DNA of 64,000 nt from Curvularia sp. ZM96 (lineage: Eukaryota; Ascomycota; Dothideomycetes; Pleosporales; Pleosporaceae), in NCBI GenBank assembly GCA_022457065.1, contig JAJGBQ010000006.1, positions 930,001-994,000 on the forward strand, given 5' to 3'. The notes below the pieces were generated by a model, which saw nothing but the letters and a program-made list of their open reading frames with translations, was not told the origin of the DNA and ran no database searches. Below, piece by piece: positions 21,904-31,091 of the stretch. The position numbers and the translations under genes are program-made. How positions within the stretch are numbered: position 1 is the stretch's first letter; every line of letters begins with the position of its first letter.

Positions 21904-22832
21904 TTAGAAGTACTTGCGCCATCTTGCTTCGGCCAGCGGGTGCGACTGCAAAGTCGACTGAGATGGATGAGGTGTGGGAGCTTCTGGCATGTTAAAAGAC
22001 CCCTCGCCAGCTATATTTTCCACAATAGAGAAGCCAGTTGTTTGCTGATCGAGATGACCCATCCTTGTGTCTAGTCCTGACTGCCCCAGTCCATCAGCAA
22101 CGGGACGCCATGGGGCTTGTGTTTGAGACGGCTGTTGTGTTGTCACATAAGTTGAATGTGTAGCAACTGAAGTCTGTGTCTCATCTTGATGGGTGGTTCT
22201 GGGCGAATTTGCTAACCAAGGACTGGTTGCAACGGGGCTCTTTGGAGCTGCGTGATCACCACTTGCATCTTCCGCCTTCGCGATACGCTCCGTCTTCTCT
22301 AACCACCAAGCCCGTCGCTGCTCCTCCGTGGCAAGAGGGAGCTTTTTCCATTCTTCGATTTTATGCGACTTTGCCTGCTTCTGACTATACTCTGCTAACA
22401 AAAGACAGTCTCTATCGGAAAGACGCTGAGGTTCGATCGGTAGGTGGGAGTTGTAGATTGCTGAAAGAAGCTCTAACACGACAATCTCAGTTTCGAGAAG
22501 CCGCTGTTCGATGAAAGATACGTATCCCGATGGAATACCTCTAGATATAGTCAGCGTAGACTCGTAAGGCTTGGCATCATAGCACCTTTTGTTGACTGGC
22601 GGGTACCGGCACAACGTATTTGAAGAACTGCATTGTGAGCATATCGGCAGCTCACGATCACACTGAATGAGTCTTAGCTGATGTCTGATATTCCAGATAA
22701 AGCAAACCTTTGACTTTTTGTTGCGACAGGATTCGCACGCGATGGGATGGAATGTACCAGTTTCATCCTAGACTGTGTTAGAGTAATGCACATGACAAGG
22801 ATCTGCGATAATCAGCATTAACTACGCACCAT
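21904..22832 (-). CDS. Short Zn2Cys6 transcription factor without MHR
   Basis: Proposed exons: 22832-22830 (the ATG alone), 22767-22708, 22662-22586 and 22540-21904, giving 258 residues. Splicing creates ACESCRNKKSK|CDRELPICSQC followed by SSSNTLCRYPPVNKR, a complete C-x2-C-x6-C-x6-C-x2-C-x6-C binuclear zinc cluster. A short helical linker follows (GYVSFIEQRLLETEIVVLEL). The remainder is polar and Gln/Thr-rich. No upstream in-frame ATG exists in exon 2, so the start-codon-only first exon (donor GTGCGT, branch CTAAC) is the best model. The last intron (45 nt) has no stop in frame and its donor is weak. A near-perfect copy of the cluster operator lies 58 bp upstream. Confidence 0.75.
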
Positions 22833-23927
22833 TTCATCGGCGCTCTGACAACGTGCTGGCGGAAGCTTGATTCTATCTTCCTGCTTCGCCGGACTTGACT
22901 TTGTCCTAGCGCAGACGTTCCGCAATCGTCTGGGGCAAACTCGTGCGGGGTAACAACATTAACCTCGACACGCTACCAAAGACGTACACTTAGTCTCTGT
23001 TTAATTCTCTACACCTACTTTCCAGTTCCAGTAGCTACCATCTGGGGCGCTTTTAGTGCTTTAAGTGCTCAGTTGGAAGTTTGACCACGAGGTTGCAGGG
23101 CCTGTCTGGTGGCGATTCTCCAGTTGCAAACTGGTGTCCTTAACGGCTATTTTGAATAATGGACAAGAGATTTTGGGCACTAGTAAGCGTGGTCCGAATC
23201 TTGAGGAATAACGCTAATAAAGCGGGCCTCGGGTTGTGCAGGTGAAACTGAACTGGACTGAAATCGTACCAAACATGGGCCTACTTCCAGTTGGAGAAAA
23301 CTTCGATTATTCCATCTAATTAAGCGAAACGGGAACTTGACTGAAGCGCAACCAACATGCTCATGATCTAGTTACTATTTTACAGCACATACGTTGAATC
23401 GCATGGCGAGAGAGATTCTGTTCGCGTTCTACGTAGATCAATCCGAGAAGTATCTCCAACTGAAGGCGTAACAGCATCAGGGTCTGCTTTGAGATTCACT
23501 GTTCGTAAGAAATTTTGTGAAAGAAGCGAGTCTAGTATAATACATGTTGGGGGTGATTCAGCCGTCAAAGATGTGTGTTGAAGGTTAGAATACCCACAAC
23601 AGAAATTTTGGCATGGATTTGTTTTGAATCTTCATGTCTACAACACACTATATTATCAAAGATATTGATACCAGGTGGTAAACTTTCAGTCACACAGAGT
23701 CAGGAGGCAGCAGAGATAGCAGCATAGAGTTATGAATTCCATCTACCAAGTATTCTATAGAATTAAATTAAACCGCGATGGTTGGAAGACGACACAATCA
23801 ACAGTCTTCGCATTTTCGCTTGTCGTTCACAATGAATACAGCCGCCAGAAGTAAACATTAGCCTGCCGTACACATCATTCCCTTCGTCCACCGGAGGTAG
23901 TAACAAGGAGACCTTCTGTAACGGCGC
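22833..23927. other. Intergenic, about 1.1 kb, with operator-bearing promoter
   Basis: Holds the promoter of the Zn2Cys6 gene, including the CGGAC-N8-GTCCT site, then AT-leaning sequence down to the 3' end of the LysM gene. No gene seen. Confidence 0.45.
22890..22907. promoter_or_regulatory. Candidate Zn2Cys6 operator, copy 3 (one mismatch)
   Basis: CGGACTTGACTTTGTCCT has the same layout as the two palindromes between transporter and aldolase, with a single mismatch at the last base. It is 58 bp upstream of the Zn2Cys6 gene ATG, which suggests autoregulation. Confidence 0.55.
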
Positions 23928-24680
23928 TTAAGCAACGCAAGAGCAGGCGGGGCGGTTGATGACCTGGCCGATCTGGAGTTGCTCGGGGATCTGGCCGGGG
24001 TTGGCAGCCTCAATCTGACCAATGGTGATACCGGCAGCGCTGGCAATGGCGCTGAATGTGTCACCAGACTTGACGGTGTACTGCTGGTTGGTGCAAGAGC
24101 AGCCAGTGCAGACGGGGATGTTGGTCAAGTTACCGGGGAAGATAGCGTCGAAGCTCTGGAACCTGCCGGCGTTGGCGGCCTTGAGGGCGTCGAGCTTGAG
24201 GTCGAAGTTGTTGGCGATCAGGGTGAAGGTGTCGTTGGGAATGACCTGGTATTGGGGAGGGTTGACGGAAAGACCCTTGACGCAGTCCTGAGTACCGGTG
24301 GCCTGGAGACCACCGGTGTTCGGTGGAGGAAGGCAGCTGGTGTTGTCGGCAGTACCCTGGCAGTTGGCTGGGATGACGAGGACCTGGCCGGGCTGGATGA
24401 GGTTGGGGTCGGCAATCTTGTTGTACTTGGCAATATCGCAAGCACCAGACTTGAACTTTGCGGCGATGGTGGTCAAGGTGTCTTGAGAAACGACAGTGTA
24501 GTTCTGGGCGTCGCGGGAACCGCAAGGAAGCTCTCCGAAAGGCCCCTCGCCTTGCAGATGTTAGCAAAGTCTTGATAATAGATGTTACTTAGGCTTACAA
24601 GACTCCTTGCCGTTGGTAAGGGGGAAGGCGGTGGCAGTGGCAGCCAAGAAGGTGGTAGCGGCGAAAAGAGTGAACTTCAT
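23928..24680 (-). CDS. Secreted three-LysM protein (Ecp6/Slp1-type effector candidate)
   Basis: Exons 24680-24599 and 24550-23928 (48-nt intron) encode 234 residues. The signal peptide is about residues 1-18 (MKFTLFAATTFLAATATA). Three LysM domains follow: about 45-89 (YTVVSQDTLTTIA ... VLVIPAN), 128-173 (YQVIPNDTFTLIA ... NIPV) and 185-229 (YTVKSGDTFSAIA ... VINRPA), with paired Cys residues between them. Size and architecture match chitin-oligomer-binding LysM effectors of plant-associated fungi, which act in the apoplast. No catalytic domain or anchor is present. The gene stands alone beside a 3.4-kb gene-poor stretch. Effector status is inference. Confidence 0.9.
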
Positions 24681-24743
24681 TTTGGTGATGAGGATTGGAC
24701 TGTTCAGATATTACTAAGTAATGAGCGTGGGTGTAAAGGAGTG

Positions 24744-24750
24744 TATATAA
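24744..24750 (-). promoter_or_regulatory. TATA box of the LysM gene
   Basis: Read on the minus strand TTATATA lies about 64 nt upstream of the ATG at 24680. Confidence 0.4.
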
Positions 24751-27700
24751 TGAATGTGAAGGCAGGCGATGGAAGCTGATGCTGTGATGAATCAATTCCG
24801 GTTGCAGGAATTGAATAGCTATATACTCATACCCCCTTCCTGCCTCTGACCAGTATCATGACATATTTTTAGGGTCTTTCACCGACAACCGTCATGGCTT
24901 CGGCGCTTACTATGACATCCACCCATACGCTCGGTGTAATGTCCTTTCATCCTAAGGAGTTTGGCCGTCACATTCGAAGTACCCAGAACACGCTTGGAAC
25001 TCATTTCTTTGAGCCCTTAATCGTAGTTGTCAGATCTGTCAGCTTACATCGCGGTTCACGGGCTTGGCACCGTCAGTACCGCCTGGCTGATAGACCCGTC
25101 AGGGGCTCATCACTGGCGTGTGGCCGATGTCTTCGATCGAAAAGCAATTCATTCACAGAACTGTACATGTAGAAGATACTCATCGTTAGTTTTCTCCATC
25201 AACAGGACAGCATACACGCCAATTCGAGGATTGCGCAGTAGAGGGTGTTGTGAAAAAGAGCCGTCGTCGTTAATGAACTTGGCAATCATGTCAAACTGGA
25301 CCTCTTACAGTTCGGAATCTGAACTTTGGGTCTGCATATTGTAGAGCACGCGGCAGGAGTCGGAGATTGCTTCAATACAGTTTATGGCTAAAGTTTGTTG
25401 GAGCGTGTGGCACGGGTTCGGATTTGCACTACCTAGCCCCAACCAAGTAAGCTTCTCTTCGTACTAGCAACAATCATTCTCTACTAGCCTGTCTAATCCG
25501 TGGAGCCGTCTTGAACTATCAGAAATAAGGCCGACACAAGCACCTTAGCCGTCTCACTTGACTATGTAAGCATTAACCTTGCGTGTATACGTACGGTGTA
25601 CGTGAAGGCGTTGTATTGATCGCTCGTTTTCATTGTGAGCGCTTGGAGTTTCTTTTAAGATTTGTGGAGCTCGTTGTCATTGCTTTTCAACTGTGAATTG
25701 AGCTGATCTTGAGCTGGGAAGCTAGTAGCAATCACTATATCCATTTATTAGGATCTTCAGCCGTGTATGGCCGGTACCTGCATCTCCCCATGTACGGCCG
25801 GGGTGTCTTGCCGGTACCGTAAGTTCCTTCTTGGCGGTAGCTTTCGGTAGACTTGCAACGGTCGGGTCGTAAGGCGGAAAGTCGGATGCCGGCAAATCGT
25901 TCGTCCGTCGCAAGACTGCACCGTTCCAACGGTCCACGGATCGAACCAGAGAAGGTATACATAAAGCTTATTCTTTATTCTGATCAAGGGGAAAGCCCCT
26001 TGCACTTGCCGTGAACTGACCCCGGGGCTGGGCTCATGGCAGATGGCTGACAGCTGGGCTGACAGCTAACAGTTGGGCTAGGCTGTTGTTAGGTGTAGTG
26101 AGAGATTAGGGTTAGGGTTAGTGAACACTAGTTCAACTTACGTACTCAAAGAGTGTAAGCATTCTATGGATTCGAGAAATGATGACGGGCCTTTCCAAGT
26201 CGGTCACATTGCCCTTGTTGTCCCAAAAGGAGCCGCTGGAGATGATTACTTCTGCAGCCAAGATCGTAAACATGAGGTAATGCATATATTTCGTATGGAG
26301 TATGTACACAGTACATACGAAGTAACTGTCTACGAGAATGCCATGAGACGAAACGGGCCGTGAGATGGGATGGGAAAGTATTGCGAACTCGGTTGGTCGG
26401 AAATTGGTGCCCCCTGCAAGATGACCAGGGCCCAACCCGCACGGATGTCAGCCCTATGTACCGTTGTCACCATAAGTACTTCTACTTGGCACTCCTTATT
26501 CAGGCGCCAGCACTGATGTCATATGTACGAAGTTCAAATACGTTGTTGTCTGCTTGTATCGAGCTTGCAGTTCGCGGTTTTCAAGATGGTCGTCACTTGT
26601 GAAATTGGAAGCATCAAATGGGTCTCAGATTGCTGACCACCACGGCTGGAAATGAAACTCTTATACAGAACCCGCTGTCTTACTGCTCAAGTGGACCAGT
26701 TGAGGGCAGCATGAAGACAAGAGATGGTTTCCGTCTCTTCGTTTCGAATGTAAATTTTTTTGCTGTTAGCAACATGCGATGTATCAGAATGCATTTCGAA
26801 ATATTTGTGAGGGTGCCGCTTCTGCGCGAGCCTCCTTGGTCATCACTGGATAATATGAGATGCACCGAATACGAAAGCGGCGCGCAGAATCGCAAATTCG
26901 ACTAGTAGGTATCTAGAGGGAAATATCAGACCAAAGTTGATAGCGATGTATGTTGTTCGGCAATCTTAGGCTACCTAACATGGTGTTGTTGCAAACTAGA
27001 ACCGCTATCTAAATAGACCGGGTGATGCATGAAATCATAAGGATAAACTTTCCAGCGAGACCCATTGTCACCAGTACAGAGTATGGCAACTTAAGCGCCA
27101 AGATTCGTGCCTACTACAACACCAACCTTGGGGCTAGTGTACTCCATATTGTGAAATCGTCAATGCCGCCATCAGCAGGCGAGTCGTTCACCCTCGTGCC
27201 GCCTTGGCCGTGTCCGTGCGCTAGGAAATGACTCCATGCCGAGTCGGTACATACCAGTGACATGACCATCGTGTAGCACCTTGGCATCGAAGTCGAAGCA
27301 AATATCGTCTCACTGACAGTCAGAGCAGACCGCTCTCCCCAGATTGCCATTGCTACCAAGAATTTTTCCATGCACCGCTTCCACTGATGCCCTACTGTTA
27401 ATGCTGTATGTTTGCAGTGGAGGAGACTGTCAAGGCTTAGCGGAACAGTGTGTAGATAAACACGATAAGAACTGATAGATTAGTAAAGATATAACTTAGC
27501 AGACCGCGTGTTTGTGAACTCTATCAAGCTAGACGGCGACAAAACATGGTAAAAAAAATCAACCAATCTTCCCTTCTCTCGGCATCTGTTGCTCCAGGAG
27601 CCGTCCAGTTTCGAATGGCCGCCCTCCTAGCTTTAGCAACCCTATATTAGACGACACTGGTTTGGTTGTGAGTATTCTCTATGAGCCCGTTAGCAGCCTT

Positions 27701-28137
27701 AATGCCGTGCTCTCGCCGGTAGCTATTCTCCACGGTGCGTTCTACAAACGCACGATCCTGGCCAACATCAAGTAAACCACACAGCCCTCGTGACTGGTAC
27801 GAACAACCATAAAGCCGGCCCAAAGTCCTCAGGCTCGATGGGTCTGTATTGGAGACCTTTATTTTTCAGTCAGCTTAACAACACCCACATCCACGTCGCT
27901 GTCGCTATGTCTGCATTTGTTGTCGAACCATGCACCTCGAAGAAAGACAACATCATGGCCTCAATACAGAAATAACATCTAGGTCAATTAGAACTAGTAG
28001 AGTACAGTAATATCTAGATAGTGCTACATCCTCGATCCTAGGGAAAATGCCAGCGCTCATGTGCTCTTCACAGGAACCTACAAAAACAACTCGAGGAGAT
28101 GAGAGATTACCCAGAAACTCTTCTCGCCACCCTTCCT
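24751..28137. other. Gene-poor stretch, about 3.4 kb
   Basis: No intact gene. The block at 25730-26121 has a different, GC-richer composition and repeat-like features. A 59-codon open stretch at 27596-27775 (+) has no start or recognisable domain. The rest shows only short frames. Confidence 0.45.
25730..26121. repeat. Possible transposon remnant ending in a TTAGGG tract
   Basis: About 390 bp that differs from its flanks. It contains a duplicated GGCTGACAGCT unit (26045-26067) and ends with TTAGGGTTAGGGTTAG (26106-26121). On the minus strand GGTTCGATCC near 25936-25945 resembles a pol III B box. No terminal repeats or coding domain were found, so the class is unknown. Confidence 0.3.
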
Positions 28138-29830
28138 TCACCGCGCTGGCCCTTCCAATGTATTCCGCCGACTAGGCATCCTTGGATCTCTTTTGCCCAT
28201 GGTAACCTCAAGTGCCTGAATCAAGCCCCGTTCATCGTACCTAACAAAGCCCTCGCCCTCATTCCTCCTCCCGTACACGCGAATGGCCTCAATACCGATG
28301 CTCTTAAGCTCATCTTTATCGACAGCCGGAGTCCCTGGGCCCTGCAAATGTATAACGTGGGTGACATAGTTCTTGTACTTTGTCTTCTCAAGAGGCTCAA
28401 ATATGCCCTTTGACTCTTCTCCTGCTTTGGCAATGGCGGCAACAAAGTCTAGCGCGGAATATGGGTTCGATGATGGGCCAGTCTCGCGGTCGATGGTCGA
28501 GTTGAGGATGAGGATCTTGTAGCGGATGGACGGGTTGCATATGGCTTCACCAACGCCTTTGAGGACTAACGAGGGTATTATGGAGGTATAGAGGGAGCCG
28601 ATACTGTACATGACAGCCTGTGCATCCTTCAACGCGTTGATTACCATGGGATTAGCGGAGAGACGGATCTCCTGACCATAAGGATTGATGTACCACAGCC
28701 TTTCAATCCTTGCTGGTAGTTCTTCTTCGTCGGCTTTTGAGAAGGTAATATACTGTTTTCGAAGCGTAGGGAGGGAACCGGGCAGATTGGCGTCTTCGAT
28801 GCGGTCATGTTGCTCTGTCTCATCGATCTCTGTGGGCGTGCCGCCGAAAACCAGAGCTGTTGAAATGGAAGGATGAGAGATGGAGTTTTGGCCAGTGATC
28901 ACTTCCCCGTTTGCAAGGCCAACCGAAATGTGATGCGTAAAGTTGGTGTTAATTGCAGGGAGAACGGATGTGTGGCTCGGTACAGAGCAGATGCTGGAGA
29001 GCAGGTAGATGGCGGATTCGAATGACCCGGTAAAGAGTCGAGCGCTACAGTTGATAAGTACTACTGAAACGAATAGCAACCATTGGAAGAACTATGTTCA
29101 ATACGAAAGGCAATAAAAGACACAGAATGATTCTGAATATGCGCGCTGTAGAAGTATTCTTGATGAAAAGGCACTTACCCAGTCAAGAATAGATTTCCAA
29201 TACTTGCGCCAGAAAAGTCAAAACTGGATGACGGCCGCCGGCGCTTAACGATCTCAAACGCGACAACATTCAGCATAGATCGCACAAGCTCTTTCTTTGC
29301 AGTGGAAATATTAGTCCACAGTGCATGCTCGGCTTCTACAATCTGAAGCCACTCATCTCGAGCCGAGGAGCGTTCTTTGGGAAGCCTGTGGTTGAAGAAC
29401 GTTTTGATGGCTGCCTTTTCGCTATCGTCATGATCTGGATCATCCGGAATAAGACGGACGAGACGGCCTTTACATGATCAGCACAATAGGCATCAAATTC
29501 AAGGGGAGGCGCGAGCGCACTTCGTACATCACCAATACCTTTTCTAGGTTAGTATGAACATCCTTACTGATTCTCGGGGCGATGCGTACCTGGACCTCCA
29601 AAGACGCGAATCAGTTCCGACGAGCTTCCACCGTTGTCACTGATAGGGATAACATAGCTCAGCGGGCATCTCTTGTCCTCTCGCACCGTCTTGAATACAT
29701 CGACTAGGTTGTTTGCAGCGCTACCGCCAGAAAACACAACAATGCCTTGAGCCTTTGGATTGCCGTTGAACGTTGGTGAAGGCGGCGCGGTCTTGTCGCC
29801 GTGGGGCGTGAGGAGGGTTTCGGCGGGCAT
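28138..29830 (-). CDS. CofD-like (UPF0052 / YvcK-type) family protein
   Basis: Exons 29830-29590, 29538-29521, 29467-29179 and 29044-28138 encode 484 residues. Family motifs are IVVFSGGSAANNL, YVIPISDNGGSSSELIRVFGG followed across two introns by IGDVRSR, and SIGNLFLTGARLFTGSFESA. Exon 2 is a micro-exon of 18 nt coding for IGDVR. The relatives are bacterial YvcK/GlmR and archaeal CofD (2-phospholactate transferase), which bind nucleotide-linked ligands. Fungi lack F420, so the function here is unknown. The start is ATG at 29830; the codons upstream include only TTG. Confidence 0.85.
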
Positions 29831-30358
29831 GACCAAACGTGTAGGTGTTAATATGAATGCAGGATGAATTTGACCGCACGGGTCGGGGCTCGATGTCTTT
29901 TAAGTCATGCTGGACCGTTTGTGACAGAGTGTTCTAACTCGACTCAAGATGTGGTCGCTCTTTCATCAGCTCCAAATCGAGTCACGCACTAACGTCCTAG
30001 GGCGGCTGTGGACGCGTTACTCAACTAGGCAATATCTCGCAGTTTTGATATTGGATTGGTGAATATTGATGTTTTGTATTCGTTGCAATTGTGAAAAAAG
30101 CTTAACATTGAGGGATTTGTACAAACGAGCCCTCGGCTCAAACATGACAGCGGACTGCTTCCAACGCGCACCCTTAGCTCGTGAATATTCACGTCCAATC
30201 TTGCCTCATCGCCAATGGTGCATGTGCCCCTGCAACAGTCCCAGCACAAATGCGACTTGTGGTGATGGCTTAGACGTGAATTTCGGCCACACAGCCTCCA
30301 TCTTCAAACTACCCCACATTTCACACCCCTTGATGGCGCCTTTGCTTGCGATGGGCCT
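29831..30358. other. Intergenic, 528 nt
   Basis: Promoter of the CofD-like gene and 3' region of the complex I subunit gene. Nothing else seen. Confidence 0.4.
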
Positions 30359-30676
30359 CTACGAACTTCCAGCAGCCTCCTCGCGCTCCTTCCTTCGTGC
30401 TCGCTTCTCGAGTAGGGCGTCTCGTCGGTCGGCCAGGAGTCGGAATTGCCGTTGCTCGACGCCAGTGAGCCAGTAGCCGAAGCTGCCGCCGATGCCAGCG
30501 TAGATGGGATAGACCCAGAGTGACTCCTTGTTGAAGAGCGGTCGCATCTCAATGCCCAGCTGCCATAGGCGTGCGGCAACGCCTAGTCAATGGGGTCAGT
30601 AGCGTTCGTGGTGGGTAGGTGTGAAGATGGTGGGAGACGTACCCAGTCCGCTCCAGAAGAGGACCTTGTGAACCAT
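30359..30676 (-). CDS. Mitochondrial complex I accessory subunit (NUXM-like)
   Basis: Exons 30676-30643 and 30582-30359 (60-nt intron) encode 85 residues beginning MVHKVLFWSGLG|VAARLWQLGIEMRP. One membrane segment follows (LWVYPIYAGIGGSFGYWL) and then a charged helix (RDALLEKRARRKEREEAAG). I recognise this as a small accessory subunit of fungal NADH:ubiquinone oxidoreductase in the inner membrane; the exact subunit name is recalled, not searched. It is divergent from the SHG1-domain gene, with 415 bp between starts. Confidence 0.68.
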
Positions 30677-31091
30677 TGTGAATTGGCTTTGAATGCAGCG
30701 GTGGTGGTTTTACTGTCAAAAAGCCTGGTGTTGGTGTGTTGCAGCAGCAATTGGGGGGAAAGTGATGCCGTCACCGCTGTACGAGGTTTCTGGCTCGCGA
30801 TGCCCCAATGTCAAGCTCGGAATTGCCAAGACAAGAACCACCCGCGCGGATGCGGAGCGGAACCAACGCCCGCCGACTCTCACTTCACTTCCGCGTAACG
30901 GATACTTTTTCGCGACTCTTACTGATACACCATCTCTTAGATCTGGTGCTGCACTCCACGTCCTTTTCCGCCTCGGGGACGCGCTTCGTCCTAGCGCTCT
31001 CCAGTCTCTGCACAATTCGCCCCGTCTCCTGTATGCGACCGGGTCACATACACGTCGCCAACCGACCGATCGCAACGACGGGTAGCTGACC
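30677..31091. other. Divergent promoter, 415 bp
   Basis: Lies between the complex I subunit gene (-) and the SHG1-domain gene (+). No further feature seen. Confidence 0.4.

Noticed and set aside
25926..25955. tRNA-like B box (GGTTCGATCC, minus strand)
   Set aside because: The T-stem does not pair well and no acceptor or D-arm partner was found; a full tRNA cannot be folded.
27596..27775. 59-codon coding-like open stretch, plus strand
   Set aside because: No ATG, no family match that I recognise, stops on both sides; may be a pseudogene fragment but cannot be supported.
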